A stretch of 64,000 nucleotides of DNA from Ciona intestinalis (GCF_000224145.3 NC_020173.2:4678001-4742000), one strand, 5' to 3'; shown: positions 34,701-46,612, counted from the stretch's first letter. Notes: generated by a model from the sequence alone, not told the origin. Numbers and translations: made by a program.

Positions 34701-37233
34701 TTATTTCCACTCTTTTTGCCATTTAACTCGTACCATCTGAAAAACAAAGAGATTATTTTCAAAGACTGACAGATGACAAACACATGTTAATAATGCTGCA
34801 ACATTGTGTACATATTTTAAATAATTACCAAACCTTTACAGTAGCATTGATTTGCCATATTCCACCAAAGTTTACAATTTTAACACAATATTAATAATAA
34901 CCATAATAACATTTGTTGGGATTAAAATTATCTTGCTTTAATACAAAAATTTATAAATTGAAGAGAGAAAAAAGAAATTCCATTAAAAGCTTATAAGAAT
35001 TGTACGACCAATAATAGCCACAGAATTGACCAAAGCTGTCAGCTGTGGTCACTTAAAAATATTTCGTTTTTTTTTCTCTAAAAATGCATTATAATTGGAA
35101 TATATATAAAATGTAATTTCTGTAAACCAAATGAAAAATAACCTTGCACGTTCCTTGTTGTCACACGAGTTGAGTGCTGATAAAGGGACTGAAACTTGGC
35201 CGAGAAAGTCGTCGGATTCCAAGCCCAGTTTTCCATGTCTCTTGTTCATTACAGTAACATGGACAACTATCTTGTTGTGAAAGACACCACCTACGTACGA
35301 AGAAATAAAAAAAATGAAATTATAATTTAGTTTGGGTCATATAATATGTTTTTACCAGAAAGCCTGGTTTTGGATAGTGTCATACTGGAAAATATATGCT
35401 ATTTTTAACATTATAAACATATTGTTAAGTGTGAAATAGATACGTTTTTAACGTTAATAAACCAAATTTTACATATAAACTATTTAAGACTACATCATTC
35501 TACTCTACACAATAAAACAACTGAATGATTTGAAGCATTTTAAGCCTACATATATATATATATATACTATATATATTAAATTTTAGGGTAACCATAAAAG
35601 TAACATTATAAAATACAATCCAGCTGTTTCCCCAAGTGTTATGTCTTATATATTTGTGTCCACGTGTTTAGAGCAATAAATTTAATTGAGTGACACAGGA
35701 GGTTTGTAATTGTACACAAGTACTAGGTATTTATGGCCTAGGGCAATAATTTGAGATCCAGAAATAAACAAATTACGGGCTCTATGCACCTTATACCTAG
35801 AAAATACATCATTATATTGTTTAAAACAATTGCTTTTCTAGAATGACCAATTAAATCTAAATACAACGTTGCAAGGTACTTAGATTAAAGCACAACAGCA
35901 GACTAATTTGATTCTGCTATGGTATTTTATAATTTAATTACTGTAAACATACTTAAGAATAAATATTCATTGAATGATTACTGTTGTATGTGAAAGCATC
36001 TTTACATGTTGGAGCAAAATAAAATATCTTGTTCAATTGTTCATATAAAACACCAAATATATATAGGATGATAGCAAACGGTATGGCCCAATTTTAAGAT
36101 ATAGTTTGTAATGTGTATGTTGATTCATTTTAGAATTATAGGATTTCAAAAATGTTACATCACTCATACCAAAACTAGGTTATGAGTAAACTCATAAAAT
36201 CCATTTTTTTGGGAAACATATAAATATTTGTAAAATTTCATAAAAATTAGGTGCTTTACATAGGTTGTTCTTTTATAGGGCCATTGCATTACATACATAT
36301 GACTAATTGAAGTTCAACCAAAGGGTAATGAGCCAATCTGGCCTAAATCTTAGGCACCATGATATGCAACAATGTGGGACCTACGTGCAGAATACAACAT
36401 ACTAATAACTAGTGACAATTTAATCATTCTAATTGTTTTCAAATTAAATGTTAAAAAATCATATTTTTTAATCATATATCATATTTTAATATCATATTTT
36501 CCACACAAGCCGTCAAAGGTTAGATTATTACGTCATAGAATACGAACCACCACGTTTGATTTCTACATAACAGATTATGTAATTTGTTAGGTTTTGGGGG
36601 GGTTTAGGGGTTGGGGTTAAAAGTAGGGGTTAGGGTTGGGTTAAGGATTAGAGCTTGAAGTTTTCCCAAGCATAAAACGGTGCAAAATCAGGATTATAAC
36701 GTGCTGTAAAGTACGTAATATGTCACTACTGTGACGTAACATATTCCTATTGTGACGTAATAAATCGTTAACCTTACGAAAGTCAGGCGAGTTACGCTGA
36801 CGCAGCACGTTTTTGCGCATTTTCAAAGGTAATTTTTCGACATGAACGCTTGAGTTTTTACAAAAAAAAATTATACAGCAGGTATCAGGAAGACGTAAGG
36901 AACATTTTGAGACCAAAATTTTTACTGGTCACCAGCGGCAGTACTACCTAGATGCTGTTGGCAAAATGTGTTTTTTGCATACTGTATAGTGTTTTGTCAC
37001 CAAAAAAAAAAAACTAAACAATAAACAAAAAATAAGGAAACAAATTAACCTTGTGGCAGGGTGAATGAACACTGTGTGAACCATCGAGGAGTCGTCGATT
37101 TATCTGTGGAGGTTAAATATTTATCTTTGCAGAACTCAATAGTAGCATATGCTTCATTGGAACCACTTTTTCCTTTAACCAACAAGTTTCTTGCCTGTCG
37201 AACAGTCACTACAACATCAGTAGGACTCCACAT
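28784..37233 (-). CDS. rab11fip: Class I Rab11 family-interacting protein
   Basis: Adaptor linking Rab11 recycling endosomes to membranes. Minus-strand exons in coding order: 37050-37233, 35143-35290, 34650-34736, 33988-34130, 33225-33357, 32526-32623, 30247-30355, 29571-29709, 29202-29299, 28784-28880: 1,236 nt, 411 aa, phases closing. Residues 1 to about 140 form a C2 domain: WSPTDVVVTVRQARNL, KGKSGSNEAYATI, then DDFLGQVSVPLS and WYELNGK, in the order seen in RAB11FIP1/2/5. The C-terminus has the Rab-binding coiled coil: MSHKDLVKLASKQK, then DKNQTIRELEDYIDSLLVKV, matching the family LEDYIDxLLV signature. The middle is Ser/Thr-rich and disordered. It is shorter than human RAB11FIP2 (about 512 aa). 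I see no NPF motif. Membership of class I is clear; which vertebrate paralogue is closest is not. Confidence 0.92.
29351..29530. mobile_element. MITE family M, right end lost
   Basis: Left end TAGTAGGGTGGGGGAAGACA, internal GGTCTATGGGAGTCGTAGGG and TTGTTTACTACCTAATGGGA; breaks off in AAAAATGTGTCAC. Sits in Rab11-FIP intron 8. Confidence 0.7.
30820..30905 (+). repeat. Short repeat family D, copy 3
   Basis: CTGTATGGGTGAGGTCC, GACCTGGGATTTAGGCCAGA and CTTGGCCC, in Rab11-FIP intron 6. Confidence 0.45.
35553..35570. repeat. (TA)n microsatellite
   Basis: Uninterrupted TA dinucleotides in Rab11-FIP intron 1. Similar short runs occur near 3457, 6910, 9743 and 43602. Confidence 0.7.
36320..36380 (-). 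repeat. Short repeat family D, reverse copy 4
   Basis: CCAATCTGGCCTAAATCTTA and GTGGGACCTACGTGC are the reverse complement of the family D blocks. Confidence 0.4.
36588..36652. repeat. G-rich telomere-like tract with G-quadruplex potential
   Basis: Runs of GGGGGGG, GGGG, GGGG, GGGG and TTAGGG-like units on the + strand within Rab11-FIP intron 1. Four or more G-runs within 50 bases fit a quadruplex pattern; units such as GGGTTAGGG resemble degenerate interstitial telomeric repeat. Confidence 0.6.
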
Positions 37234-38254
37234 TATTTGGAACTACAAATATCTGTATATATACTGAACAATGATAGTACAAATTAATGGCTACTGCAAT
37301 ACAAGATTGAATTTCAAAATGTACAGTGTAGAGAGTTTTAACTAAATAAAGAAATGTAATACAGATACAACTTCTATTTAAACTCTGATAAATTTTTCGT
37401 TCACGAATTCTTCCACACTAAACGTCAAGGTACAAATGAATGGCTATTTAATAAAGCTTAACTGAAAACTGAACATAAAAGGTAACAACAGTACATAAAA
37501 GACAAACTTTTTCAAAAAACGCTATGCTTAATAACGCTAACTGAAAACCTCATATTATATACACAAAACGTTATGTTAAATAACGCTACTGAAAATATCA
37601 CAACCCCATATACGTTCTGCTGCCTGAATGTTCAAAACAGATCTGATATATAGAAGATCAAGATCAAGTACGTCATACGTTTCCCGCAAACGCAGTTCTA
37701 GCTGCACGAACGATTCTCATTACCCTGATCTCCATAACACAGACTGATGCTATTTTCGAACCGAACGCTCCTATTTAAATGGGCAGATTTTTATGACGTC
37801 AGAGCATAGAAATGATTTTTCTAATTTTATTTTTGTTCGGCAGGGACACTTGTTTAAATATGATTTGCTGCAGAAATGTGTACTGCAACCTTTTAAAACG
37901 TTAACTCACTGTTTTTTTAATGGATTAAAGAAAAGTTGCAATGTTTTGTTTAAAACACGGTTAACATGATGAAGAATACAGTACACTAGTGTCCGTATAA
38001 TTATAAACATATATATTTGTGTAGGTGTGTGTTTATATGCCGATTCTGGTGTACCACACTGTTATTAGACGTAGCAAATGGCGTCATGTTGTTCTTTTGC
38101 CAAGTTTTTGCTTGATTGCAATCGAAAAGAAGTCAAGTGTAACGTATTACACGAAAGAGAAAGTAATGTAGTTTATTGCAACTTACAAACTGGCGAGTCA
38201 GCGTTTATACAGGACAACAAAAGGGGTGACAATATACCTATAGTAACCTAATAC
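37234..38254. other. Upstream region of Rab11-FIP
   Basis: Intergenic, no coding exon supported. Less AT-rich and richer in CpG around 37640-37760, which would suit the Rab11-FIP promoter (minus strand). Ends at the left inverted repeat of the transposon. Confidence 0.35.
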
Positions 38255-39885
38255 CAGAGTATACTAAACTAGAGTAGGCCAACTTTTTTTCACCCATTGT
38301 CTCTCGTCACGGTATGTAAATCGCAACCACGTGACAGTTACTGATGACAACGGCCATAGTTTAATAAAGAAGTAGTTTCACGGGTAAGCGATATCACGTG
38401 GTTCGTCACGCATGACTGTGGTCCCACTCCGCGGCAATTTGACTAGCAGAGAATAATGTTACTTGTATTGTGTTGGTTAGTGGGGCGTCTCTAATGTTTG
38501 GTGTAGCAACACAAACTTGTCTTACAATATAAAAACTAAATGGTATCCATATACGCAATGACAACATCTAAGTACTGCAGTGAGTGTATGTGACTAGTAT
38601 TTTGAATTGGTTTTTATAACGATTTTCTGTTGTTTTTGCTGCCAGACTTTGTTGTACTTGTATACCCCAATACCCGAGGTCAATTAGCAATTATGTGTAC
38701 CATTTCTGTAGAGTCTGATGAAATCATTCAAGAATTTATGAATATACCTGAGTTTGAAATTGAGAAAGCATTGATACAGAAATGCGTTTGGGATTACAGG
38801 AAACTTGTTCAAGTCTACCTACTGAAAGACTGGTAAAAGAAATAATGAAAAACTTGGATCCTTCAAGAGAACTTACACACACGGAGAGNNNNNNNNNNNN
38901 NNNNNNNNNNNNNNNNNNNNNNNNNNNNNNNNNNNNNNGCTTTTCCAATATAGGAATCAAAGAACCGCACGGTGCATCCGATGAAACTAAGTTTATAAGT
39001 TCATTTCTAAATCGACTTCCTGCTCTTTTAACTGTATAGCCTCCTATACCCAATTATGCCTTTTTCAGTATCACTCAACGTAATTGGGGTGTATGATCAA
39101 CATTTGGAATCGTATTCTGAACAATTGTTTTAATGATTTTGAGAAGCTTCCACGCAGCTCGACAGTTGTCGCTTGGATTAGTGAAAAAACTGATAGCTTT
39201 GTTGCAAACTTCCGGATACATTTTTAATATTGCTGACTTGTTACTTGTTATTTTATATTTGTTATACCATGCTGATATTTGTGAAAACCCATACTGTGTG
39301 AACGATGCAGGTGGAATTTGTAAAGTATGTAAGATGGTAATATTTATAATTTTTGTTGGCTGTTGTTGTTTTTCTTCTTGTTTCTCAAACTCCGTAACAA
39401 GTAATTCTAAGGTTAATTTTTCATTCAATTGACAGGCCATATTAAATTACTACACAACTATTACAAAAAAATTACGTATATTAACAGATTACAATACAAA
39501 AATCAACTTAAATCTGATCAAAAATAGTGTTTGTTGAGGTTTCTAATAATACGCATCTACGTGATGTTAAGATTAGGATGCATCTCAAAGTTGTGGCAAA
39601 CAATGCTGCACTTTTACACACGCACCAAAAGCTATCTTGTTTTTTAAAGTTAAAGTCCAAATTTAAGGTGCACTCGCTTACTATGCCAAATATTATTACT
39701 TACATTCTGGAACTTGGATAACTGCCATCGTTAAAACTCAGACGATAACTGCTTTTGTTATTATTTAGCAGCGTCGCCGTTGTCATCAGTAACTGTCACG
39801 TGGTTGCGATTTACATACCGTGACGAGAGACAATGGGTGAAAACGTAACAATGGGAGTTGGCCTACTCTTGTTTAGTATACTCTG
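38255..39885. mobile_element. DNA transposon with about 100-bp terminal inverted repeats
   Basis: Left end 38255-38353 and right end 39777-39885 are reverse complements: CAGAGTATACTAAAC at the tips, AGAGTAGGCCAAC, then a long shared stretch containing CACCCATTGTCTCTCGTCAC and CAACCACGTGACAG. The right end has a small insert near 39845-39860. Flanks carry the direct repeat CTAATAC (38248-38254 and 39886-39892), 7-8 bp, which with CAGAG tips fits the hAT superfamily. The interior has only short frames: 38630-38836 (+), 38782-39039 (+, with the gap) and 39075-39440 (-, 121 codons starting MACQLNEKL). I recognise no transposase catalytic motif, so the element is probably non-autonomous or decayed. 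Confidence 0.8.
38889..38938. other. Assembly gap (50 N) inside the transposon
   Basis: Third placeholder gap; part of the element's interior is therefore unknown. Confidence 0.99.
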
Positions 39886-40020
39886 CTAATACCATCGCTA
39901 TTTGTATGTATGGCAGAAGGAGTTTGTTCGGGCATTGTCTTTGTTATACCATAGTATACTGAAGTGGTTATACTGTGTGTGATGATGTTTAATGTATAGG
40001 CTTATAAACCTTAATTTAAA

Positions 40021-43000
40021 ATGAACGGGGGAAAAGAAGCAAGCCTGGGAAGCGAAAGCATGACTGAAGCGCTGGAAACTACATACCCTAAAGATGTAAT
40101 TACCACAGGCAATGAGATCTTGTTGGTGGGTCAAAGAATCTGGGACTTGCGTGAAGTAAAACAAAGTTTAAGTTTTGATCTGGATTGTCTGCATGAGCTG
40201 TGTTACAGGTTTGTCAATATAATACTATGGCTCTAATTCAAATATAAAATAAAATAAACGATGCCCTACAGACCAATAAAAACACTTAACCTATTCTATT
40301 ACAGTGCTAGCGCTCCTATACAAGTGGCATTAAACGATAACAGTTTGAATAACGGCTTACAGGTATTGTAAAATCTATTATTAAAAAAAGACTCTGCATG
40401 GGTCTAAAAAACGAAACTTTTAACAGCAAAGGAACAACTTATCATTGACAGAATTGAATCGGACAGAAGAAAATATTCGTCAAATTGAACAGGTGCGCTT
40501 TTTGGTAAAAACAACAACATTATATTAATTAATATTGGACAATCGCTGTAACATATAACCTTATACCCATATTCTGTTTTTAAAGTTGTTCGGCGATATG
40601 AGGCAAATTTTGAGACAGCTCTATAGTTTTGTAAGTATAATTGAGTTTATCATGCTTTTGATTTGAGCTATATGTTATTTAAAACTTATAGGCAGACAGA
40701 TCTACCGCAATGTCAACGATGGATGATAACACAGGTATATGTTACTACTTACACCTTTATAGTAGCTTTCGATTTACACCACCTAATCGGTTACATATTA
40801 CCAAGAGCAACGATATAGTACTGTGGGGTAAGATGGGAAACGTTATAAAAATAGCCCATATTTTCTAAGCGTGTTTTTAACAATTACACCAACGCTCTTT
40901 CAGGGTCGTGATGATACGGTTATATAATTCTAAATAAACATTCTTTGTTTACTATCAAATGGGTCGATAATAAGATAAATATGGACCATATTACCCCACT
41001 CTTAAAAAACCTTTACATTAGAAAAAGACTCACAATAAATATAAAAGTAATTATTTTTATTGATTTTAACTCAGAGCCAATGAAGGTGTATACAGCAGCA
41101 GACCCTGAATCGGCAAATATTTGTGTTTCGGATAAACAAACGAAACAGCACACATCAGTACGTAAATGAAAATAACTACATCACATTTCTAAAGTATATA
41201 ATATTAAATACCATTATGATACATCATACAGCCAGAAACCATAGCTCCAAATGTAACATTGAATACGGAAAGCGGAGACTTGCATTTACATGTACACGGT
41301 GGTACGACTACTGTGCCGTTGGTTAACACTTGCCGAGAAGGTGAGCTTATATTTTGTACATTTTTACATTAATTGTGTAATTTCTACTTGAATTGATTAT
41401 GAGTCAGTGTTATCTACATAGCGTACTGACTGTTCTTTTGTAGCAGTATCTCGGATTTTCGTGTGAATCTTGCTCTTCACTATCGCGTAGTAGGGTGGGG
41501 GAAGACGGGACACCTATAACAAATAATATCCAAATAACCTGATCGTGTTTTAAACAATTAACAATGGTTTATAGGAGTCATGAAGATACGGTTTTATAAT
41601 TCTTTGAATGTTCTTTGTTTACTACTAAAAGGGACGTGAAAATAGAGTTAAAAGGTGTCCCGTCTTTCCCCACCCTACAGTAATATTAAAAAAAACAATA
41701 AAATAAAGTCACTATCATAAAAAAATCTTTAACTAAAATAAATGTAATAAAACTACAAACTAAAAAAATACAAATACAAGATATGTTACGAATTTGTTTA
41801 TATTTAGTCTCAATATTGCAACAAAACCTAAAGACAAGAGCAGAAGAAGCGGCCGGTGAAATTCAGATTCCGATTCAATTGGACAAAGCAATAAAAGCGG
41901 TTCGACTTCAGATTACGACTGAATCAAGAAAATCTCTTGAAACTTTGGACCAGGAGGATCACTTTATTAGGAGAGACGAATTTCGGTCGGTGTTCGATAC
42001 CCCAGAAGGGGACACTACTATTGAAATGTTGTTCAGTGTTGCAGAAAGCAATGCGAAGAAAGAAGCGAAGAAACTGTATCGTGCAACAGAGTTGGAGAAA
42101 ATATTGCGACATCTGGATAAATATGGACGATCTGTAATAATAACTGGACAAGCGGGGATAGGAAAGACTGTTTTGTCAAAGATGATAACGAACGAAATAT
42201 TGCAACATAAACTACTTCCGACTACAAAGTTCATTTTCTATATCAGATTTCGTGACATCGATTTTGACTGCAAGAAGAACATAGTACAATTTCTTGTTAC
42301 ATTTGGTGGATGCTCGTGGAAGAAACATACAGAGGAGAGCGACGGTGTCATCTGGGAAGCAATACACGATAATCCGGATGTTGTATTGGTACTGGATGGC
42401 TTGGACGAAGCGGCAACCACGGCGTTAACTAAGCCAGCCCCGAAATGTAATCCGCTAGAGCCCACTAGAGCAGCAGTGCTGGCTGGAAACATACTGAACC
42501 GAAGTCTTCTACCGAGATGTAGAATGGCAATCACTTCAAGACCGAGGCAAGTTCACGAGTTAGACACGAGCAATAAGCCTCGAACCGAGTTTAAAGTAAT
42601 TGGGTTGGCAGCCAGTGCGAAAAGGGATCTTGGAGAACAAATTTGCGGCGCTGACTGGCCATTGGTAGAGGCCTACTTAGAGCAGCACCCGGATGTATAT
42701 GCGATGTGCTATGTGCCAGTTATGTGTATTGTTACAATGCACTGTATTAAATCTCAAATCCGTTCCAATGATGATAATTTCAAGTTAGATAATGTTACCA
42801 GCGTATTGGTGTTTGCTTTAGACAAGTATGCGAGATCAGAGCATATCCGTACATCGTGTGATCTTTCCAAGTTATGCTTATTTGCATGGAATGGATTTTG
42901 GAAGCAGAAGATCATGTTCACTGAAAAGGATTTTCAAGATGCGGGCATCAGCAAAGAAGCAAATGAAGCGTATCTAACAACATCTATTGATATCTCAACT

Positions 43001-46000
43001 GATCTGAGAACCAAACTGATGGACGGCGACAAAATCAGCTGCTTTTCTCATTTGATTTGGCAGGAATTGCTAGCAGCGATTCACATCATGTATTTCATGT
43101 CGTTTGAAACCTTCCGAGAAAAACTGCGATTTCTGCTCGACAGCAGATGGGAGGTGGTAGCACGCTCAATGTACGGGATAACCAGCACCGTAACAAAAAA
43201 GTATCTGGACAAAATATTTGCCTGTCGCGATCAAGCACAATACCAAGCGAAAGTTAGGCTTATGAAGAAGCTAGCTCAAGATGCAGCAAAGGAATTGGAC
43301 GACGATTTTGACGGGAATGAAACGGAAAGAATCCTACAAGTTTGCACGTGGGCAAGAGAGTCAAATAATACGCAGTTTGCCGCAGATCTTAGACCTCACT
43401 TGCCAACCAAGATCAATCTGTCAGGGGATGTTTTGCCGGGCGATATAAGCAGCCTAATGTACGTGCTGAAGTCTGTTGAAAGCGCCGACCAAGTGATCAA
43501 CGTTGGAAGCGGAACCAGATTCAAACCAGATAACTGTTTACCAAACTTGCTAAATGAAATTAGTCAAACCGACATCAAGGTAAAAAATTACACACACATA
43601 TATATATATATATAATATATATATATATCCAAAGTTTTTGTTTGCTATCGCATTTTTTTATCAGATGGAAATATTGAATCTCTCACCCCAAACGGCGGTA
43701 ACGGACACCGTAGCAGAATCCATTCAACGGAATTTTAAGAACATTCAAAAGCTTATTTTGGGACAAAGCGGTATCACCGATATTGGGCTGGGATTCCTCT
43801 CAGCAGGGCTATGTCAACGGCAGCAACAAGTAACTTTTATACAGCAAACACGTAAAACAAATATAGAGTCGGGTGGGGAAGATAGGACACCTTTTAACTC
43901 TACTTTCTCGTCTCATTTAGTAGTAAACAGAAAAAAATCAAGGAGTGATAAAACTATATCGTCACAACTCCTATAGACCGTTGTTAATTGTTTAAAACAC
44001 GGCCAGGATATTTAGATATTATATGTCCTAAATGTGTCCCGTCTTTCCCCACCCTACTATATATCTTAATAACGGCAACTGCTGCAACAGTGGTCACTAA
44101 AAGGTTGTATAAATACCACACAGAGAATCCAGGACGTGCTATACAAATAAAACACATCGGCAAAGTTACCTACGCGGTAATTCGTAAGCTGACAGGGGGT
44201 GTATGAAACACAACATTCGTGTTGTAACGACTCTCGTTTTCCGGCCACGCGAAGTAAATGCAAGTTGTATTCATTCATGTGTTTTCCGATAGTATCACCG
44301 TTACAACAGTCTGTCGTTCATAGTAAATATGCGTTTTCTTTACATTAGATAGTCGAACTTGATCTTAGCGGAAACCCAATAAAGAACGTTGGGGCAACAC
44401 ATCTAGCACACTGCTTGAGTAAGGTCAAGAGCCTGAATATTTCTAAATGCCAAGTCACGGATGTTGGACTCGAAACTATATCTGATGGCATCTCTCGCCT
44501 TACAACCAGGGTAATCTAGTAAAATGACAATTGCATCAGCTCAATACAGTATTTAACTTATCTCTTTGATTTAGATGGATAATTTCAACATTAGCCACAC
44601 TGCAATTGGAGATCTGGGTGCGAGAGGGTTGAGCCAATGCGTGAAAAATATACGCAGCCTTTCCGTGGAGAAATGCGAGATCACGGACGTGGGAATCGAA
44701 TACATTAGCCAGGGAATACATGAATTGACAACATCGGTAACTATCCGCCAAATTTGACACATACAGTGCTGTGTGGTATGATGGGATACTGTTAGCACCT
44801 AAATCCCACATTCCCTAAACGTGTTCGTAACAACTATAAACAACGTTCTTTTAGACTCGCGGCGATATACGGTTATAAAATTCTATAAATGGTCCTTGAT
44901 TCCCATCATAAATGGGACGAGAAAGGAGAAAGAAAACATGTCTTATCTTTCCCACCTTACAATAACCATTTATACTCTCTAGTTTACTTATAAGGTGTTT
45001 CAAATAGTGATCACAACACGTTAGGTTATCGTTTAACTCTTTTTATACTTACAGATGGAGGAAGTCAAATTTGCGAAAAATCCGATCAACGTGAGGAGCG
45101 CGATTGCTATTGCGAGCTGTCTGCACAACATTGACAATCTACACGTTCGTTCATGTCGAATAAATGACTTGGCTGCAGAGCAGTTGGCTAAGGGCGTAGA
45201 GCGAAGAACAACAAAGGTGGGCAATATAGGTTTCTACGACCGTTTGTTTATTCTTTATAAATCTATGACGTATACAGCATTCCTTCGTATACTTAAGAGT
45301 ATATTTGATGATCACACTCTTTTGATATGTTATTCGAAATAATAGTAAAGCCAACTATATAGCCAATGAACACTACTCCAAAATAACAACGCTTCATACA
45401 CACATCTTTCTATACTTACCAACACATATTCATATTGTTTGACGGATGCTACACTTTCACTTTTATGCCACAATTTACCACTATAATATACCCTCGATTA
45501 CAAAGAGAGCTGCATTGTCCTAGTTCCTAAAACACAGTTTAACACTGACACAAGATCACATCACCAACCACCGGTAAAAAGTGCCCGAATTGCAAAAGTC
45601 GACTTGTCCGCTCAAGGCACAAAGCGCACTGTAATGCAATTACGTTATTAATGCGCTTATAGTGATGCAGTAATGTAATTAAGGTAGAGCGTAACAACAT
45701 AAACAATTATTCCAGTGTCGGTTATGGGTTGTCGAATCTGTCAGCCATATATACAAAATAAGTAATCATTCGCAAAGTTGCAAGTATAGTAAGTTAAGGT
45801 AAGATGGTTAATGTTTTCATACTCGATCGGTCAACTTGGGAATAAAGCCTGTTTACAGATTTGTATAACCACAATTTTATGGCCTTAAGAGAGCGCTGTT
45901 AAACACACGATTATTAAATATTATTGCTGTCGTTTTGCCGCCGCGTGAGGATAGATAGGCTATAATTGATTCTCTCAACCGTCTCTACTTCTTACTTAAC

Positions 46001-46612
46001 AGATGAAGATGCTAAATTTAACGTACAACGAGTTCGGAGACACCGGAGCTGAATTCTTTCGTGCAGGCCTTCGTAATCTCGTAGCTATGAGAGTTTGGAA
46101 ATGTGGGATTACTAGGGTTGAGTTCAGAAGACTTCTTGCGGCACATAGACGCTTAGAGCCCCCGGTAAAAATGTCTCTAAATTTTTATATAACGTTGTTA
46201 ATTGTAAAAAAACGGTTAGGGATTGTTAATTGTTAAAAACCGGTTATGGAATACCACGTGCTAAAGGTAGCCCGTCTTACCCTACAGTACTGTATCGAAA
46301 AGTATTTTGTAAATTTATTTTACCTTGTATGCTTAAATATAGTACGATGGGAAAAACAGGACACCGTTTCGTTCTATTTTCTCCTCACGTTTGGTAGTAA
46401 ACAAGGAACATTGACAGTATTATAAATCGTATCCTCACGGTGGACCGTTGGTAATTGTTTAAAACACGATCAGGATATTTGAATATTATGTGCCAAAGGT
46501 GTCCCATTTCCCCCCAGCCCACATTTAATGTTTATTTTAACAGAGACCTAAGATTTGGTTCGGTGAAGTGGAAGGTTACGAAGGAGGAGACATGGTGCTA
46601 GAACCTGAGTGA
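40021..46612 (+). CDS. NACHT-LRR (NLR-type) protein
   Basis: Candidate cytosolic innate sensor of the STAND ATPase class. Exons: 40021-40208, 40305-40362, 40427-40492, 40586-40630, 40692-40734, 41075-41157, 41232-41340, 41808-43579, 43665-43829, 44349-44510, 44575-44736, 45055-45216, 46003-46164, 46544-46612: 3,246 nt, 1,081 aa, all phases closing. Residues 1 to about 230 are encoded by seven small exons, hydrophilic and coiled-coil-prone, with no CARD, death or pyrin domain that I can recognise. The large exon carries the NACHT: Walker A GQAGIGKT at 311-318, Walker B VLVLDGLDEAA with Asp394, sensor-like MAITSRPRQV. Residues about 789-1058 are ribonuclease-inhibitor-type LRRs: one 55-codon exon then four exons of exactly 54 codons (two repeats each), all phase 0, with repeats such as LNISKCQVTDVGL. 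The tail is acidic (GYEGGDMVLEPE). M-family MITEs sit in five of its introns. The first ATG is 135 bases after the transposon's right end. Confidence 0.9.
40820..41005. mobile_element. MITE family M in NLR intron 5
   Basis: Left end TAGTACTGTGGGGTAAGATG, internal TTGTTTACTATCAAATGGG, right end CCATATTACCCCACTCTT. Confidence 0.7.
41487..41689. mobile_element. MITE family M in NLR intron 7 (best-preserved copy)
   Basis: Both ends intact and complementary: TAGTAGGGTGGGGGAAGACG on the left and CGTCTTTCCCCACCCTACAG on the right, with the interior blocks complete. Best reference copy for the family. Confidence 0.9.
43600..43628. repeat. (CA)n/(TA)n microsatellite at an NLR donor
   Basis: ACACACATATATATATATAT and more TA units start 20 bases after the donor of the NACHT exon (43579), in a short 85-base intron. 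Confidence 0.8.
43865..44063. mobile_element. MITE family M in NLR intron 9, reverse interior
   Basis: GAGTCGGGTGGGGAAGATAG at the left, CTCATTTAGTAGTAAACAG inside, GTGTCCCGTCTTTCCCCACC and CTACTATA at the right. Confidence 0.85.
44072..44277 (+). repeat. SINE-like repeat, family S, in NLR intron 9
   Basis: Starts GGCAACTGCTGCAACAGTGG, contains GGTAATTCGTAAGCTGACAG and the tail TTTTCCGGCCACGCGAAG. Directly adjoins the M-family MITE. Confidence 0.65.
44768..44955. mobile_element. MITE family M in NLR intron 11
   Basis: GTGTGGTATGATGGGATACT at the left, CATAAATGGGACGAGAAAG inside, CTTATCTTTCCCACCTTAC at the right. Confidence 0.7.
45722..45972 (+). repeat. Degraded family S repeat with an M-family fragment in NLR intron 12
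   Basis: GGTTATGGGTTGTCGAATCT and CATTCGCAAAGTTGC (family S start), an interruption with TAGTAAGTTAAGGTAAGATG (family M left end), and GTCGTTTTGCCGCCGCGTGAGG (family S tail). Confidence 0.5.
46339..46525. mobile_element. MITE family M in NLR intron 13
   Basis: TAGTACGATGGGAAAAACAG at the left, GTTTGGTAGTAAACAAGG inside, GGTGTCCCATTTCCCCCC at the right. A second partial copy (about 46195-46292, ending AGCCCGTCTTACCCTACAG) lies just before it. Confidence 0.75.

Noticed and set aside
38630..39440. Open frames between the inverted repeats as a host gene
   Set aside because: They lie wholly within the transposon and are short, overlapping on both strands and interrupted by the gap; treated as element remnants.
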